Shown here piece by piece: positions 23,098 through 33,607 of a stretch of 64,000 nucleotides of DNA (position 1 is its first letter; every line of letters starts with the position of its first letter). The translations under genes were made by a program, and so were the position numbers. The DNA is taken from NCBI GenBank assembly GCA_017893485.1, contig CM030365.1:49225712-49289711 (forward strand), given 5' to 3'. The notes beneath the pieces were generated by a model. The model did no database searches, was not told the origin of the DNA, and saw nothing but the letters and a program-made list of their open reading frames with translations. The DNA is from Hemerocallis citrina. Its lineage: Eukaryota; Streptophyta; Magnoliopsida; Asparagales; Asphodelaceae.

Positions 23098-23480
23098 CTA
23101 AACGTGGTTCTGAGTGTGAAATTGGGGAAAATGTTGCCTCAAAAAATGTGCTTGATCAAGATATAACGGCTCAGATAGAGCCATGTCCCTCGTAATCAAA
23201 TCCGAGCAAACGTGGTTCCGAGCATGAAATTCTGGAAAACGTTGCCTAAAAAATCGCGCTTGATCAAGATCCGACGGCTCAGATCTCGCCACGTCCTTCG
23301 GATCCAAAACCGATCAGATCTGCCTCCAGATGTGAGTTTAATCCAGATCGACAGCTCAGATCTTGCCACGTCGCTCGGATCCGAAATCTGAGCAAACGTA
23401 TCACAGGAGCTCAAATTGGAGAAAAAATTCCGCCTCAAAATTCATGCTCAACCACGATCAACGGCTCGGTGTCGCACAAA
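23098..23480 (-). repeat. Three ~120 bp repeats with G-box-like core
   Basis: On the minus strand three units carry GACGTGGCGAGATCTGAGCC (or variants GACATGGCTCTATCTGAGCC and GACGTGGCAAGATCTGAGCT), then CGTCGGATC and TTGATCAAGCGCGA. Units begin near 23450, 23310 and 23190. The core resembles that in the 985-2690 array although flanking sequence differs. Confidence 0.75.
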
Positions 23481-24324
23481 AAAATGGATGGGTTAACGGG
23501 TCGGGTTTGAGCCCGTTATAGGCCGTTGGAGCTCGAAAGGAGGAGCTCAGAGGCAGTTTGCAACGGTGGAGGAGCTCGGTGTTGGAGCTCAGTTGCTCGA
23601 GCTCGTCGGGGTAGAGGCATGGCGAGGAGAGGAGCTTGGCATTGAAGACGACGACAGTGATGGGTTTTGTTGCAGCATAAGTTCAGGGCTCGAAGGAGGA
23701 AGGCAAGGGGTTTGAAACAGCGAGAGGGATAGCTCGGTGAAGGGGAGCTCGCAGTACTCGGAGATGGCAAGTGAGCTCGATGTGGGCTCTTTGGTGTATG
23801 GCGGTGAGCTACTCGTGAAGGGGGAGAGCTTCGACGAAGGTGGAGCTCGGACTCGGTGGAGATGAGCTCGCCGACGAAGCTTCACAATGGGTTCAGAGCT
23901 CGTGAAGGTGGTGGAGACTTTGAGTTCGGTGATTTAGGGTTGAAACTCAGCTCCGAAGCTTATGAAGGAGATTTTGACATGGGATGTGCTTGGGAGTTCG
24001 GGAGTAGCGCTCAGCGAGGTTGATGATGGAGGGGAGCTTCATGTTTGGAGGAGTTTGGAGCTCGGTGGACTCGTCGAGCAGTTTCGACGAGGAGGGAGGT
24101 TGGCAAAGGGCTTGGAAGTGGTGGTGTTGGAGTTCCCCACTGTGGAGGCGAGAGGAGGGAGCTCGGGGAGAGCGGGGATGGAGTCGAGGGTTGAGCTCGG
24201 TGGCAGAGCTCGGTAGAGGTGAGAGTTGGGTTTTTTTTTGTTTTTGGCGGGAAAGTGGAAAAGAAGAGGTCTCCCTCTCGTCGACCACGCCTTCGTTTCC
24301 CTTCTTCGACTTCTCCAAGGAATG
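23481..24324 (-). mobile_element. GAGCTC-rich LTR leader region
   Basis: At least 14 GAGCTC hexamers occur between 23529 and 24210. On the minus strand it is C/T-rich with many CTCC and AGCTC words, like the leader part of family A LTRs, and contains CCACTTTCCCGCCAAAAAC near 24240. It can be translated into Ser/Pro/Leu-rich peptides (23516-23885), but composition alone explains these. It sits upstream, in minus orientation, of the repeats at 23098-23480. Confidence 0.5.
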
Positions 24325-27164
24325 TTCATATAGCAAGCGATCACCAAAACCTGCTCATATAGCAATTATAGGAAAATAGGAAGACCGGAAAACATAATGC
24401 TCGTTTGATGCAAGTTCCAGGCCACAAGCAGTACCAGCAAGAAAGGAAAAGGAAAAACTAAAACAAAATAGAAGTACTAACAAGGATGAAAAGCAACAAA
24501 GGTGACAGTCTATGGATAACAAAGATAGCAGGATAACAATAAAGAGTGTAACAATAACCGTAACAGTAAAGTCAACAATAACAGTGAAGTCAAAAGTAAC
24601 GGTGACAAGGTGTGACAGTGAAAACAATTATTCTTAAGTAATGTTCATTACTATCTAGATAGCACTTCATGCTTCCCAAATTATACCACATGGTTGCTAC
24701 ATCAAACAGTTTCGTTTTAAGATTTCGTAGTGGATCTATAGGGCAGTATATTTAGACAAACAGTAACAGTAACAGTAATAACAAATAGTGTCATGGATCA
24801 TGCCCTCATGCATCCGAGATAAACTGTGGGTACCACAGTAAACAGTGGGGAAAACAAACTCCCTTCTGAATACGCATTTCTATATTGTCCACTACTAGAT
24901 CTATCCCTTAAAACCCTGGCTTGATTAGTTTTCCTTATTATTAAACAGGTTTGAACGAACCCAAAGAGGGCTAAAATACATGGCAAGAACAAAGGAAAAG
25001 TCTAAGATGAATAGGAAGCACAAACGGAAGACAAAAACAACTCATAACAGTCAAAACAACGAAACTTTCAGTTCTGGACAGTAAGAAACTACTGTACCAA
25101 ATCTAAGATTCCCGTTGCTACAGAACTGAAAAACTAGATCCGTCAGAAAATATGGGAACTAGACTCTCTGCCGAATCCAGCACATATATACAAGTCATAC
25201 ATCAGCCATAGAAACGGGGTTGAAAACAGCGTTTAATACTGAAGATATGTTCAGCCAGAAAATGTAAAATCTTGTTTATAAGCATGAAAAGAGTTTAAAA
25301 TCATCACAATTAAATCTGAGAAAAATCTGGGAGATTCCCTAGTATATCTAGTCTCAAAATATAAATTATCATGAAATTATATTACAGATAGTATAGTCAA
25401 TAAAATTTGAAAAACAGAGTAATGCAACAAAATTTCGAATCTGAAAGTTCAGACATAGCAGTACCAATAAAGAGATAATTCATAAGATATAATTCGAAAT
25501 CCTGATCTGTTAAAAGGGTTATAAAATAGAAAAATCGGGCTACAGTTCATATTCATAAAGTTTTCATAAAAAACGAATGGAATCAGGTTGAAAACATAAT
25601 TCTTTACTGAACAGCATGCACTTTGGAAATATATCGATTGGTTTCATTAGCATGAAATGAGATGCAAAAGTCATTAATTAAAATATTTGGGATTTATCCC
25701 AGTCATGTCTAAACCATGCTCAACAAAATATAGAGTTCAAACTCTACTTTTAATATCAGTTTTGAAATAATATTTATACAGAATACCTATAGTTCAGAAT
25801 CTGGAATATACGATATGACTGTAGTAAAACAGTAATAACTCATGCATCGAAAATCAGAATTCAGATCCGTCAAAAGTTCTGAAAACTAGAAAACAAAGCC
25901 TACAAATCATGTTCAAAAATTTATTTCTTTTACTGATGTTAACAGGGTCGAAATTACTGTACAAAAATAAGACAGCAGTGAAATAAAAGATCTTTTATGC
26001 ATTTTATCAAATATTTTTGTTACAAACGATCCAATCTAAGATGGCATACAAAGCATGGCAAATGGGTCACTCAAATCAGCATGGCATGTGAATGAATAGT
26101 CTATAATAAGATAATACATCATACAAACATCCACGTAGTAATCATCTACAACATACGATATGTCACAACAAGCACATACAACAAGATGTCCAGCTAATCT
26201 AATTGTTTTCATGCAACGGGTGTCAACTAGTGTGAACTACTCATGATCAAGAGATGAAGGAACGTATCAACTAACAAAATATGGTCATCATCAGGATACT
26301 AAAAAATTTAATGCGAGACTACTTACGGTATTTAACTTGTATGACAAAATAAATACATACAAGCTACTTGCCTGAAAACCACAAAGATGAGGAACAGAAT
26401 AACGGGAATGGATCCCGAACACCGAACACAACACCGGTGGCATGAACAAGGAGCGAGAATCCACACCAATACAAACATGTGCGGCATACGTGATCTCACA
26501 CAACCCACGGCAGCAACAACCAAGAGCGGCAACAGCGGCACAGGCGGGGGCACAGCGTCGAGGGTAGCTCGACACTAGGGCACACGATGGCGGGGAACGG
26601 CATCAGATGGAGCACAGGGTGGGGTTCGGCTGCGGCAAAAGAGAGAAGACGACGGCAGTGAGGAAGACGACAGCGGTAAGGGCTTGGAGTCGCTACGACA
26701 AAGACAGGAAGCACAGGTGGTGTGCAGTAGACGAGGGGAAGAGGAAATAGGTGGTTGGGGGGTCTGCTGGCATCGGGGATCATACGACGACAGCAAAGAG
26801 GAGACAAGGATCGGGAGTCGGGGGTAGGGTAGATGACGGCTAGGAAGGAGAAAGAGATAATTAGGGTTTTGTAATTAGGATTAGGGTGCAATTAGGAGGG
26901 TTATATAATGTCAATCTGGGTTTGGGTGAACTAGGTAGAATCCAATAGGAAGAAAAGACTCCAATAAGAGACAAATAGGCCATGAAATAGGTTTAAACAA
27001 TAAACAAGATCGAGAACAAATTTGTAGATCAATCAAATGATAATATAAAGACTGGATCAAGGCAAAAATGGATCACAAGGAGAACAACAACATACAGTTC
27101 AAAAGGGATGAAAATCAATAAAATAACTATGAATTTAATCAAATACAAATATAAATACAAAAAT
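24325..27164 (-). mobile_element. Family A LTR, truncated at both ends
   Basis: Minus-strand alignment by eye to the LTRs at 43216-46742 and 50479-53923: shared landmarks are CACCCTAATCCTAATTACAAAACCC (split, near 26880), GACGGATCTAGTTTTTCAG near 25140, CATGAAGTGCTATCTAGATAG near 24660, and CCTTCTTGCTGGTACTGCTTG-like sequence near 24430. The region 24618-24325 joins the type of sequence seen in the palindrome LTR, including CTGTTATTGTTGACTTTACTG. At 27165 it abuts a coiled-coil coding fragment. It contains the usual CT-rich leader (26500-26880 on the minus strand) and no gene. Confidence 0.7.
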
Positions 27165-27767
27165 GAGTCACAAGGGTTACACCGACGGGACCAGAGGACA
27201 ACCTGGGGTGAAGAACGGTCTGCCCACAGGGCTATGTTGGACGAGAAAGATGCACTGGAGCGCGAAATGGCCAAAGCCCGATCAGAGTTAGTGGGTGCTG
27301 CAGATGAGATTATCGATGGCGAGGAGCATGGTTTCAAACAAGCCGTCGAGCAAGTCCAACGGGAATACCCCCATCTCAGCCTCGGCCATGTTGATTACGA
27401 CCCAGAGTTTGTCACTTCTCCCGCGACTCCTTGTGCGATTCCCTGTTTTCTAGGGGATGATGTTAATCCTACTCACAGAGCCTTTGAAGATGTAAGTGAT
27501 GAATACGTTCGCCCGCCCTCGCCAGGGGTTACGCCCACAACCCCCGCCGAGATTCTTTTAGAGACGAGAACAGACGTCGGATCTATTCCCGAGATCGTAG
27601 GAGAGGTTGATGCTCGTTCAACTTCTGGGGAGGAGCCCCCTTGCTTTAGCTTTTCATTCTTCATTGTATTTTGCAGAACGCAGACTGGCCACCGTGTAAG
27701 ATCACATAAAAAGTATATAACTATTTTGTATATTAATTCGTGCATGTTTGAGAGTCGCACGTATTAA
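27165..27767 (+). CDS. Coiled-coil/gag-like C-terminal fragment
   Basis: The open frame continues through 27767, with recognisable protein from about 27170: MLDEKDALEREMAKARSEL (coiled coil), then GFKQAVEQVQREYPHLSLGH and VDYDPEFVTSP, then a Pro/Thr/Glu-rich tail. The module 1 gene near 5160-5230 has the comparable layout: RALLHIAARNPGFNTSSYHF then YDP and an acidic tail. So this is probably the C-terminal part of a related retroelement-associated protein with the N-terminus lost at the LTR junction (27165). The ORF has about 198 codons without a stop, longer than chance would suggest. The true start is missing. Confidence 0.5.
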   Translation, partial: ESQGLHRRDQRTTWGEERSAHRAMLDEKDALEREMAKARSELVGAADEIIDGEEHGFKQAVEQVQREYPHLSLGHVDYDPEFVTSPATPCAIPCFLGDDVNPTHRAFEDVSDEYVRPPSPGVTPTTPAEILLETRTDVGSIPEIVGEVDARSTSGEEPPCFSFSFFIVFCRTQTGHRVRSHKKYITILYINSCMFESRTY

Positions 27768-28202
27768 TAAAATTTTCCTCAATTTTAATTGAGAAAATAA
27801 TGAAACTTATTGTTCGGTATGTTTCAAACTCAATGATGGTGCATTTGTGAACCAGAATTGGGGTATTTCTCAATTGAATTGTATGTTTGTCTCAACAATA
27901 ACTGAGGCATAGTATATAGTGTCTCTATAATAATTAATTGTTTTGTATGGTAATATTGGACAATTGAGTGTGATTACATGTGTTAGTGAAATTGTGTTAA
28001 TTGATTGTGTGTGTACACTTGTCTTGATACATGTATATAAGTATGCATATGTATATACATGTGTTTTCTTTTTATATACTACACCATAACCCTAAACCAC
28101 CCACTAACCTAAAAAAACTATGAGCCTAACTAAACTATAGGCTTGGAACCACCTCCTTTCTCCCCCTCCAATGTTATGGCCGGCCACAATGAACCCCTCC
28201 CC

Positions 28203-28212
28203 TATATAAATA
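28203..28212 (+). promoter_or_regulatory. TATA box, family B LTR
   Basis: TATATAAATACCCC, same position in the LTR as TATAAATACCCC at 54501. Confidence 0.7.
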
Positions 28213-30167
28213 CCCCATTTTGATTTCACCTAGAAATTCTTCTTCATTTTTCTATAGCTATACAAACATTCTCCATACTTCAAAATCTCTTGTTTCCCTA
28301 TTCTAAGCTTCCTACACTCCAAAATTTCCATCAAGCTTAGCTTAAGTGGAGAGCATACCTGCAAGAAGGAGAGCAATGGGGCTTGGAGGAGAAGGGCTCG
28401 AAGAAAAGGAAGAAATCAATTCATCTATGTGGGTGTCTTTTCTAAACTCTTCCCTGATGTTTTTATTTCAAATCGTAATAAAATGTTACTGAATCGTTTG
28501 CATGATGAGGTGAATGAACATTATTGCGTGTCTATAATTTATGAAGGTGCTAGGAGTACAATAGCTAGGAAAAGGCATGATCTTGTATTTGCAAGAATAA
28601 ATACGGAATTTCATATCAATGTGATCTATTAGAATTTGGAGTTGAAATTTTTACAGTAGCATCTCACTTATGTCTTTATTAACTCCAAAATATTTCGTAA
28701 TTCTTGAACATGATTTGATGTTTTAATAAAATACATTCTGATCAAAACTCATTCTCTATTTTGACTTGATTGTACCTTCTTGATTTCAAAAAATCATATC
28801 TCCATGTTTATCATAAATTTAGAGTTGATATTTTACTGTAGCTTCCCATACATATCCATAATAACGCTACCAAATTTTATAGTTTTTGAAGGAAGTTTGA
28901 TATTTTAGAAAATATGAAATCAACCCTGGGCAAGAAGATGACTGAACTGTTTTCTGTTATGTCTCGATATTTGTTGGTCTGGTCTGATAATTCATTCCTT
29001 CCAGAATACATAAATTCTTAAGATGATTGGCGATAGACGGGGGTCGAATCGCTGATGTCACTGGGTCAAGTTTGGGCCAAGTTAGGCCCACTCTTGAGCC
29101 TAGTTTGGAGGTCGGGGTTGGTTTCCCCTTTGACATTGTGAAATTGGATAAAAGATAGGATAATTAACAAGCAAGTAACCGACTAGTATTCATAAATCAC
29201 TTCACTATTAAACGACAATAGTTGTTTCAACTAAGACCAGTGTATAATTTCTAAGTTACGACTGGTGAGCTAGTAATAATATCCTAAAACTAGAACCATC
29301 ACTATTTTAATTGTAAGGACATGCACTAGTGTGGTGGTTGTACTCACTTGTCAAGGGGATACATGTGGCACCGTCTCGCTCATTAAGGGCAATGGGCGGC
29401 GTAGTCTCGCCTGTTAATTTCTGGAGTTTAGTGATGAAAATGTGACGCGGACACAAGTCGCAAAACCTATCAGAACTTAAGGGATCGACCCTTAAGCTTC
29501 TATCTATGTTCTGAGTTATCAGTACGATTGGGGAGTAAGATTTTAACTTTGTGGCCCTTAGCGGAGTATGGGTGGCCCTATGATTCGCCTTATGTTCACG
29601 ATAACTTTGAGTAAAGGCAGGAATGGAGAAGGGCCATAATTTTGGCAGAGCTGCGACAAAAGCCGAATGATTACCGGCCTGATCGAGAATGGAGGAGGAC
29701 CATTATCCTATCAGAGTGGAGAAGGATCATGATCTGAACGAATGAAGTGATCACTGTCGTTCGGAGTGGAGAAGGACCATGATCTAAAAGAATAGAGTGA
29801 TCACTACCGTTCAAAGTGGAGAAGGACCATGACCCGATTGCAATAGAGGGGGATAGACTGCACCAATTGCAGACTCTACCAGTCACTAGATAAAACTCAT
29901 AAACAGAAAAGAGTACGAGTGTAGGTTGCATGGCGAGGGATCGAACCCTATCATCTGGAGAACGTCACTTGATTTGTGGAGAATGTAGTATGGGATGCAT
30001 ATGTCCCCAATCAAGTGTGCATTAAAGTAGGAGCATCATGTGCATTTGAGAATGTGCATTAGATTCTATGTCATGGCACACTAATACTTGTGATTTGACT
30101 GCACATTTTTCTTTGCATCAAATATTGGTTGTTGAGTTTTGGAGAGTCGTTGGTTTTATCAGCATTG

Positions 30168-30189
30168 CGTCAGTTGCATTCAACTGATG
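30168..30189 (+). promoter_or_regulatory. Conserved LTR hairpin, copy B1
   Basis: Stem arms CGTCAGTTG and CAACTGATG with loop CATT; eight Watson-Crick pairs and one G-T pair. It lies 290 bases before the LTR end. Confidence 0.7.
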
Positions 30190-30458
30190 TGCGCACAGTC
30201 TGATTAGTTGCAGGACTACTGCTGACCGGGGAAGCAGGAGACTCGAGCTGCGTGAAGCGTCTAAGTGGAGATTGTAAATTTGTACAATTTGATGTAATTC
30301 ATGATGTAATTCTATATTGAACAAATTTGTACTTGTAATAACAGTTGTGGCAATATAAAGTTTTAATTTCCTGTGATTTTTCTGTGTTTGGACTCAATTG
30401 AAGGAAAGATTCTGTCTTGTATCTCGAGCTTCCTGGATACGGAAACCGGGTCGCTACA

Positions 30459-31429
30459 GCGACCATTGTACCTAATTATGTTCTTCTTTATTTATGAATT
30501 TCATGTTTTATATGCATAAGAATATTAGCAAACAAATAAAAATTGAATCTTTGCATTGAAAATGGTAGTATAAGAATAAAGATGAAATCTTTTTGCGTGA
30601 TCATGAATAATCATGAATAAAAATCATATCTTTGGTATAGTAGATGATGTTGTGTATTATAAACTATAAAGTTGTGTTTTTGTTGTGATTTGTGATGTTT
30701 TGTGTAGTGGTTGTTTAGTTAGATTATTTATGATTGATGCTTTAGGTATAGCTTGATGTTCCCAAGTTAATTGTTACACTAATTGTGTATGTTAATAAAA
30801 GTTAGATCATGTTAGTAAGCTTAGATGTGTAAATAGACTTGATTTTAATGGTGGTAGTTCATATTAGTAAGCTAAAAAATAAAAATTAGACTTGATCATG
30901 TCAGTATATTGTTAGTAAGCCCTAATGTGAAGTTGGGTTCCTTATGGTAATTTTTGTAGCAGATTGTGTAGCAAACGATCATGTTAATATTCATATTATA
31001 TTCACATTATTCACAGTAGTGATTGAGTGAGTAAGTTAGTATTAAAAATGTTAAAAATGTTTATGTTAATGAGTAAAAATGATCATTCAGTAAGTTAGAA
31101 AGTTGGAATCTGAAATTGATTATGTTAGAAAACTTAAATGTAGAATTGACTCATGTTGGATTATAAATTGATCATGAATGAAGCCTGAAGTTGAGTTAGT
31201 AGCTTGAAGAGTTATAAATTAATCTTAGTAAGAGGTTAGTAAACTAATTGGTAAAATAACTGTTCATGTTAGTAATGTGGTTCATGTTTGTAAGGTATTA
31301 ATAATTCTTGTTAGTAGCTTCATAGTAATTGTTAGTAGCTTGATGGAAGCAGAGTTTATGTTAAAGTTCATGTTTTATTAACCAAGGAGAAAATTGATCT
31401 TGTTAGAGTACACTTGAATGTGTAGTAAC
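30459..31429 (+). repeat. AT-rich DNA with degenerate TTAGTAAGCTT-type repeats
   Basis: GTTAGTAAGCTTAGATG, ATTAGTAAGCTAAAAA, GTTAGTAAGCCC, GTTAGTAGCTTCATAG and GTTAGTAGCTTGATGG occur at irregular spacing between 30809 and 31345. No gene. Possibly the decayed start of the TRIM LTR that ends at 31563. Confidence 0.4.
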
Positions 31430-31565
31430 TGATCAAGAAGTACCTGAAAGGTATAACACCTTTTGTCAGGAAAGCTTGTGGGGGGCCATTATTAGGATTT
31501 GTTTTGTTCGCGTATGCGTGCACGCGTAGCTACGCGCAGCTGAGCCAGGATCGGGGCGTTACAAA

Positions 31566-31577
31566 TGGTATCAGAGC
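31566..31577 (+). other. Primer binding site of TRIM copy 1
   Basis: TGGTATCAGAGC, two bases after the LTR end, followed by CGACTTTCGACACC as in the TRIM at 59309-60587. Confidence 0.9.
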
Positions 31578-32039
31578 CGACTTTCGACACCAATCGTGGG
31601 TATAAATGGGTTAGAGGTACACCCGAGACGGAGCTAGAACAGTACGGGGTACTGCTAGTAGAATATAATTATTATAATAATAATAATAGGATATATCTCT
31701 AATATTGTAATGTGAGAGTTTGTTACCAAACAAACTCTATTTGTAACCAAACAAACACATGCATTGTAACACAACAAACATGTGCAATGCATAGGTTTGA
31801 TGCCACACAACGTTGATTTTTTTTTATAAATATATATATTTATAAAGACGTGCATCGCACATGTAAATTACTAGTAGAAATTATTAGAGTGGGCCTATAG
31901 TGTGGATTATGGGGTTGGTTATATGGGAAATGGGCCATATATAGGAAATAAGAAGAAAAATGGGTTGTGCTTGTCCTTACACTCAACAACGATGTGGTCT
32001 AATCCTAAGACACTACCATTACTTCCACGTGCCTAACTT

Positions 32040-32830
32040 AGGAAATATACATTGGTCGTAGTTAAGCAACTAATTATCTTATATTAGTGAAATGATTAGT
32101 GAATAGAAAATCAGAAGTAGAAAATAAATCTGTCCACCAACATTTCGTATTTTATTAACATAGTAAACATCATTCAAAATTTATGAAAATTGGTAGAGTT
32201 ACTATAGACATGTATGAGAAGATACTGTAAAAGTTTCTAGTCTAAATTACAAACGATTATGGAGATATGAATTTTAGAATCAACTACCTCTTCGTCTAGC
32301 AAGGAAGAACCGTCTAAAATCTGAGTTTGGTACTAGTGAGAAACTTATTTGCCAAGATCGAAAGACGAAACAGGGCTGGCCGGAATATGTTTTATGCAAG
32401 TAATGAGAAAAGTGTGGCTTATGATAGGGAGCCATCTCTTCTATAGGGGAAAGATCCCAACCCGAGGTAAGCATGTACAATCAAGTCAGAACAGAGAATG
32501 GGTTTTGTTCCATCAACTACTTGTATTTTATTAAAATATCAAACCTTATTCAAAATTTGCGAAAATTTGTGGAGTTAATATGTGAGATGCTACTAAAAAA
32601 TATTCAACCCCAAATTCTAATAGGTCACATAGATAAAACTTTCCTAACCAATCCATGCAAAATTTCCACAAGATCATATCTTTTCTAGCAATTGGTATAC
32701 CTAGCACTTGTATTAAATTATAAACATACAATAATTATCATTCACATCATTTTGCAAGCTATATCAGTAAGATTCATCACAATTAAATAACAATCAAGCA
32801 TGCATAGAGTTTAGAAAAGACATGAAAGCA
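32040..32830 (-). mobile_element. Family B LTR fragment inserted in TRIM LTR2
   Basis: On the minus strand it reads ATTCATATCTCCATAATCG, then TTTTACAGTATCTTCTCATA and AATTTTGAATGATGTTTACT, the repeated blocks found in family B LTRs at 28650-28950 and 34430-35300. At least two such blocks occur (around 32280-32100 and 32690-32530). Ends are approximate. Confidence 0.6.
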
Positions 32831-33116
32831 ATAGCACATTTTGGGAGGCAAGCATGTGGTGGGCCGTTGTTAGGATATATTTTTCGCGTGCACGCACGTG
32901 TAGTCGCGTGCATAGCTGAGCCATTTTTGGGGTGTTACAAAGTGGTATCAGATCCAACTTTCGACACTGATCGTGATGCCACAATGGTTGCAAGACCAGT
33001 ATAGATGGCATAGGACCAGTACAGATGGCATCGAAATATCATCCATGTGTGGGTCACATCGATAAGAAAGGTGATCTTGCATTAGAATAATAGCATTCAT
33101 GTGTGGGCCACAACGC

Positions 33117-33142
33117 GGGGGGGGGGGGGGGGGGGGGGGGGG
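33117..33142 (+). repeat. 26-base poly-G tract (candidate polypurine tract)
   Basis: Uninterrupted G directly before TTGTAATAC, the LTR3 start. It occupies the polypurine tract position of the TRIM. Tract length in an assembly is uncertain. Confidence 0.9.
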
Positions 33143-33143
33143 T

Positions 33144-33595
33144 TGTAATACACCGTATCTTAACTTGAGAATATATATATATATATATATATATATAATA
33201 GTAGGATATATATATAAATAATTAGAGTGGGCCTATAGTGTGGATTATGGGTTGGCTGTATGGGAAATGGGCCATATATAAGAAATGAGAAGAAAAAGTA
33301 GGTTGTGCTTGATGATGTGCGCCCGGGTATTGGTTGGATGGTTGTGCATGGCCATGAGGTCACGTGAGAAATGTGTGGGGGGTGTGGAGTGTGTTAGAAC
33401 TAATTTGTCCCACATCGGTGGGGATTGTGTAAATGTGTGAGTATAAATATAGTTGCCTAGGATCAAGAGGTACCTGAAATCTATATCACCTTTTGTGGGG
33501 CAATCCTGTGGTGGGCAGTTGTTAGAATTAGTTTTGTTCGCGTGTGTATACATACATAGCCGCTTGCACAGCTGAGTCGGGCTCGGGACGTTACA
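33144..33595 (+). mobile_element. Complete TRIM (family D) LTR, 452 bp
   Basis: Starts TGTAATACACCG and ends GGGACGTTACA. It carries a TA microsatellite (about 33173-33197), TTTGTCCCACATCGG, a TATA box GAGTATAAATATAG (33442-33449), CACCTTTTGTGGGGCAATCC, GGTGGGCAGTTGTTAG and an alternating purine-pyrimidine segment before the end. These landmarks recur in the LTRs at 59309-59795 and 60101-60587. Confidence 0.85.
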
Positions 33596-33607
33596 AAGCC
33601 CCCACTT

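Larger units (their letters stand above)
27901..30458 (+). mobile_element. Family B LTR, 5'-truncated, ends without PBS
   Basis: TATATAAATA (28203-28212) follows GGCCGGCCACAATGAACC, as in the family B LTR at 53924. Downstream are repeated blocks with TATCTCCATGTTTATCATAA (about 28800), then CCTTAGCGGAGTATGG-type sequence, the hairpin at 30168-30189, and CTGTGATTTTTCTGTG to CGGGTCGCTACA at 30458. The next bases (GCGACCATTG) are not a primer site, so this may be a solo LTR or a 3' LTR. No gene is present. The open frame at 28429-28632 lies in LTR DNA and has no homology signal. Confidence 0.75.
31430..33595 (+). mobile_element. Tandem TRIM (family D): three LTRs, two internal regions
   Basis: LTR1 (partial) ends GGGGCGTTACA at 31563, followed by AA and TGGTATCAGAGC (31566-31577). 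LTR2 appears in two parts: 5' part about 31640-32030 (GAGTGGGCCTATAGTGTGGA) and 3' end to TGTTACA at 32939, with a family B fragment between them. It is followed by TGGTATCAGATC (32943-32954), a damaged primer site. Internal region 2 (32940-33143) ends in a 26-base G run that can serve as a polypurine tract, then LTR3 is complete (33144-33595, TGTAATAC to GTTACA, 452 bp). After each primer site comes CAACTTTCGACAC or CGACTTTCGACAC, as in the TRIM at 59309-60587. No protein is encoded, as expected for a TRIM. Confidence 0.75.

Noticed and set aside
23516..24336. Ser/Pro-rich open frames on the minus strand and their plus-strand shadows
   Set aside because: Composition of the C/T-rich LTR leader explains them. 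No domain, no start context and no similarity among family copies at the protein level that I can see.
26291..26891. Minus-strand frames with Cys/Pro/Ser-rich peptides near a possible exon
   Set aside because: They lie in the leader part of a family A LTR that can be matched to 43590-44100 and 50880-51400.
28429..28632. 67-codon frame starting ATGGGTGTC after a TATA box
   Set aside because: It lies inside family B LTR DNA, the equivalent frame is not kept in the other copies and it has no recognisable domain.
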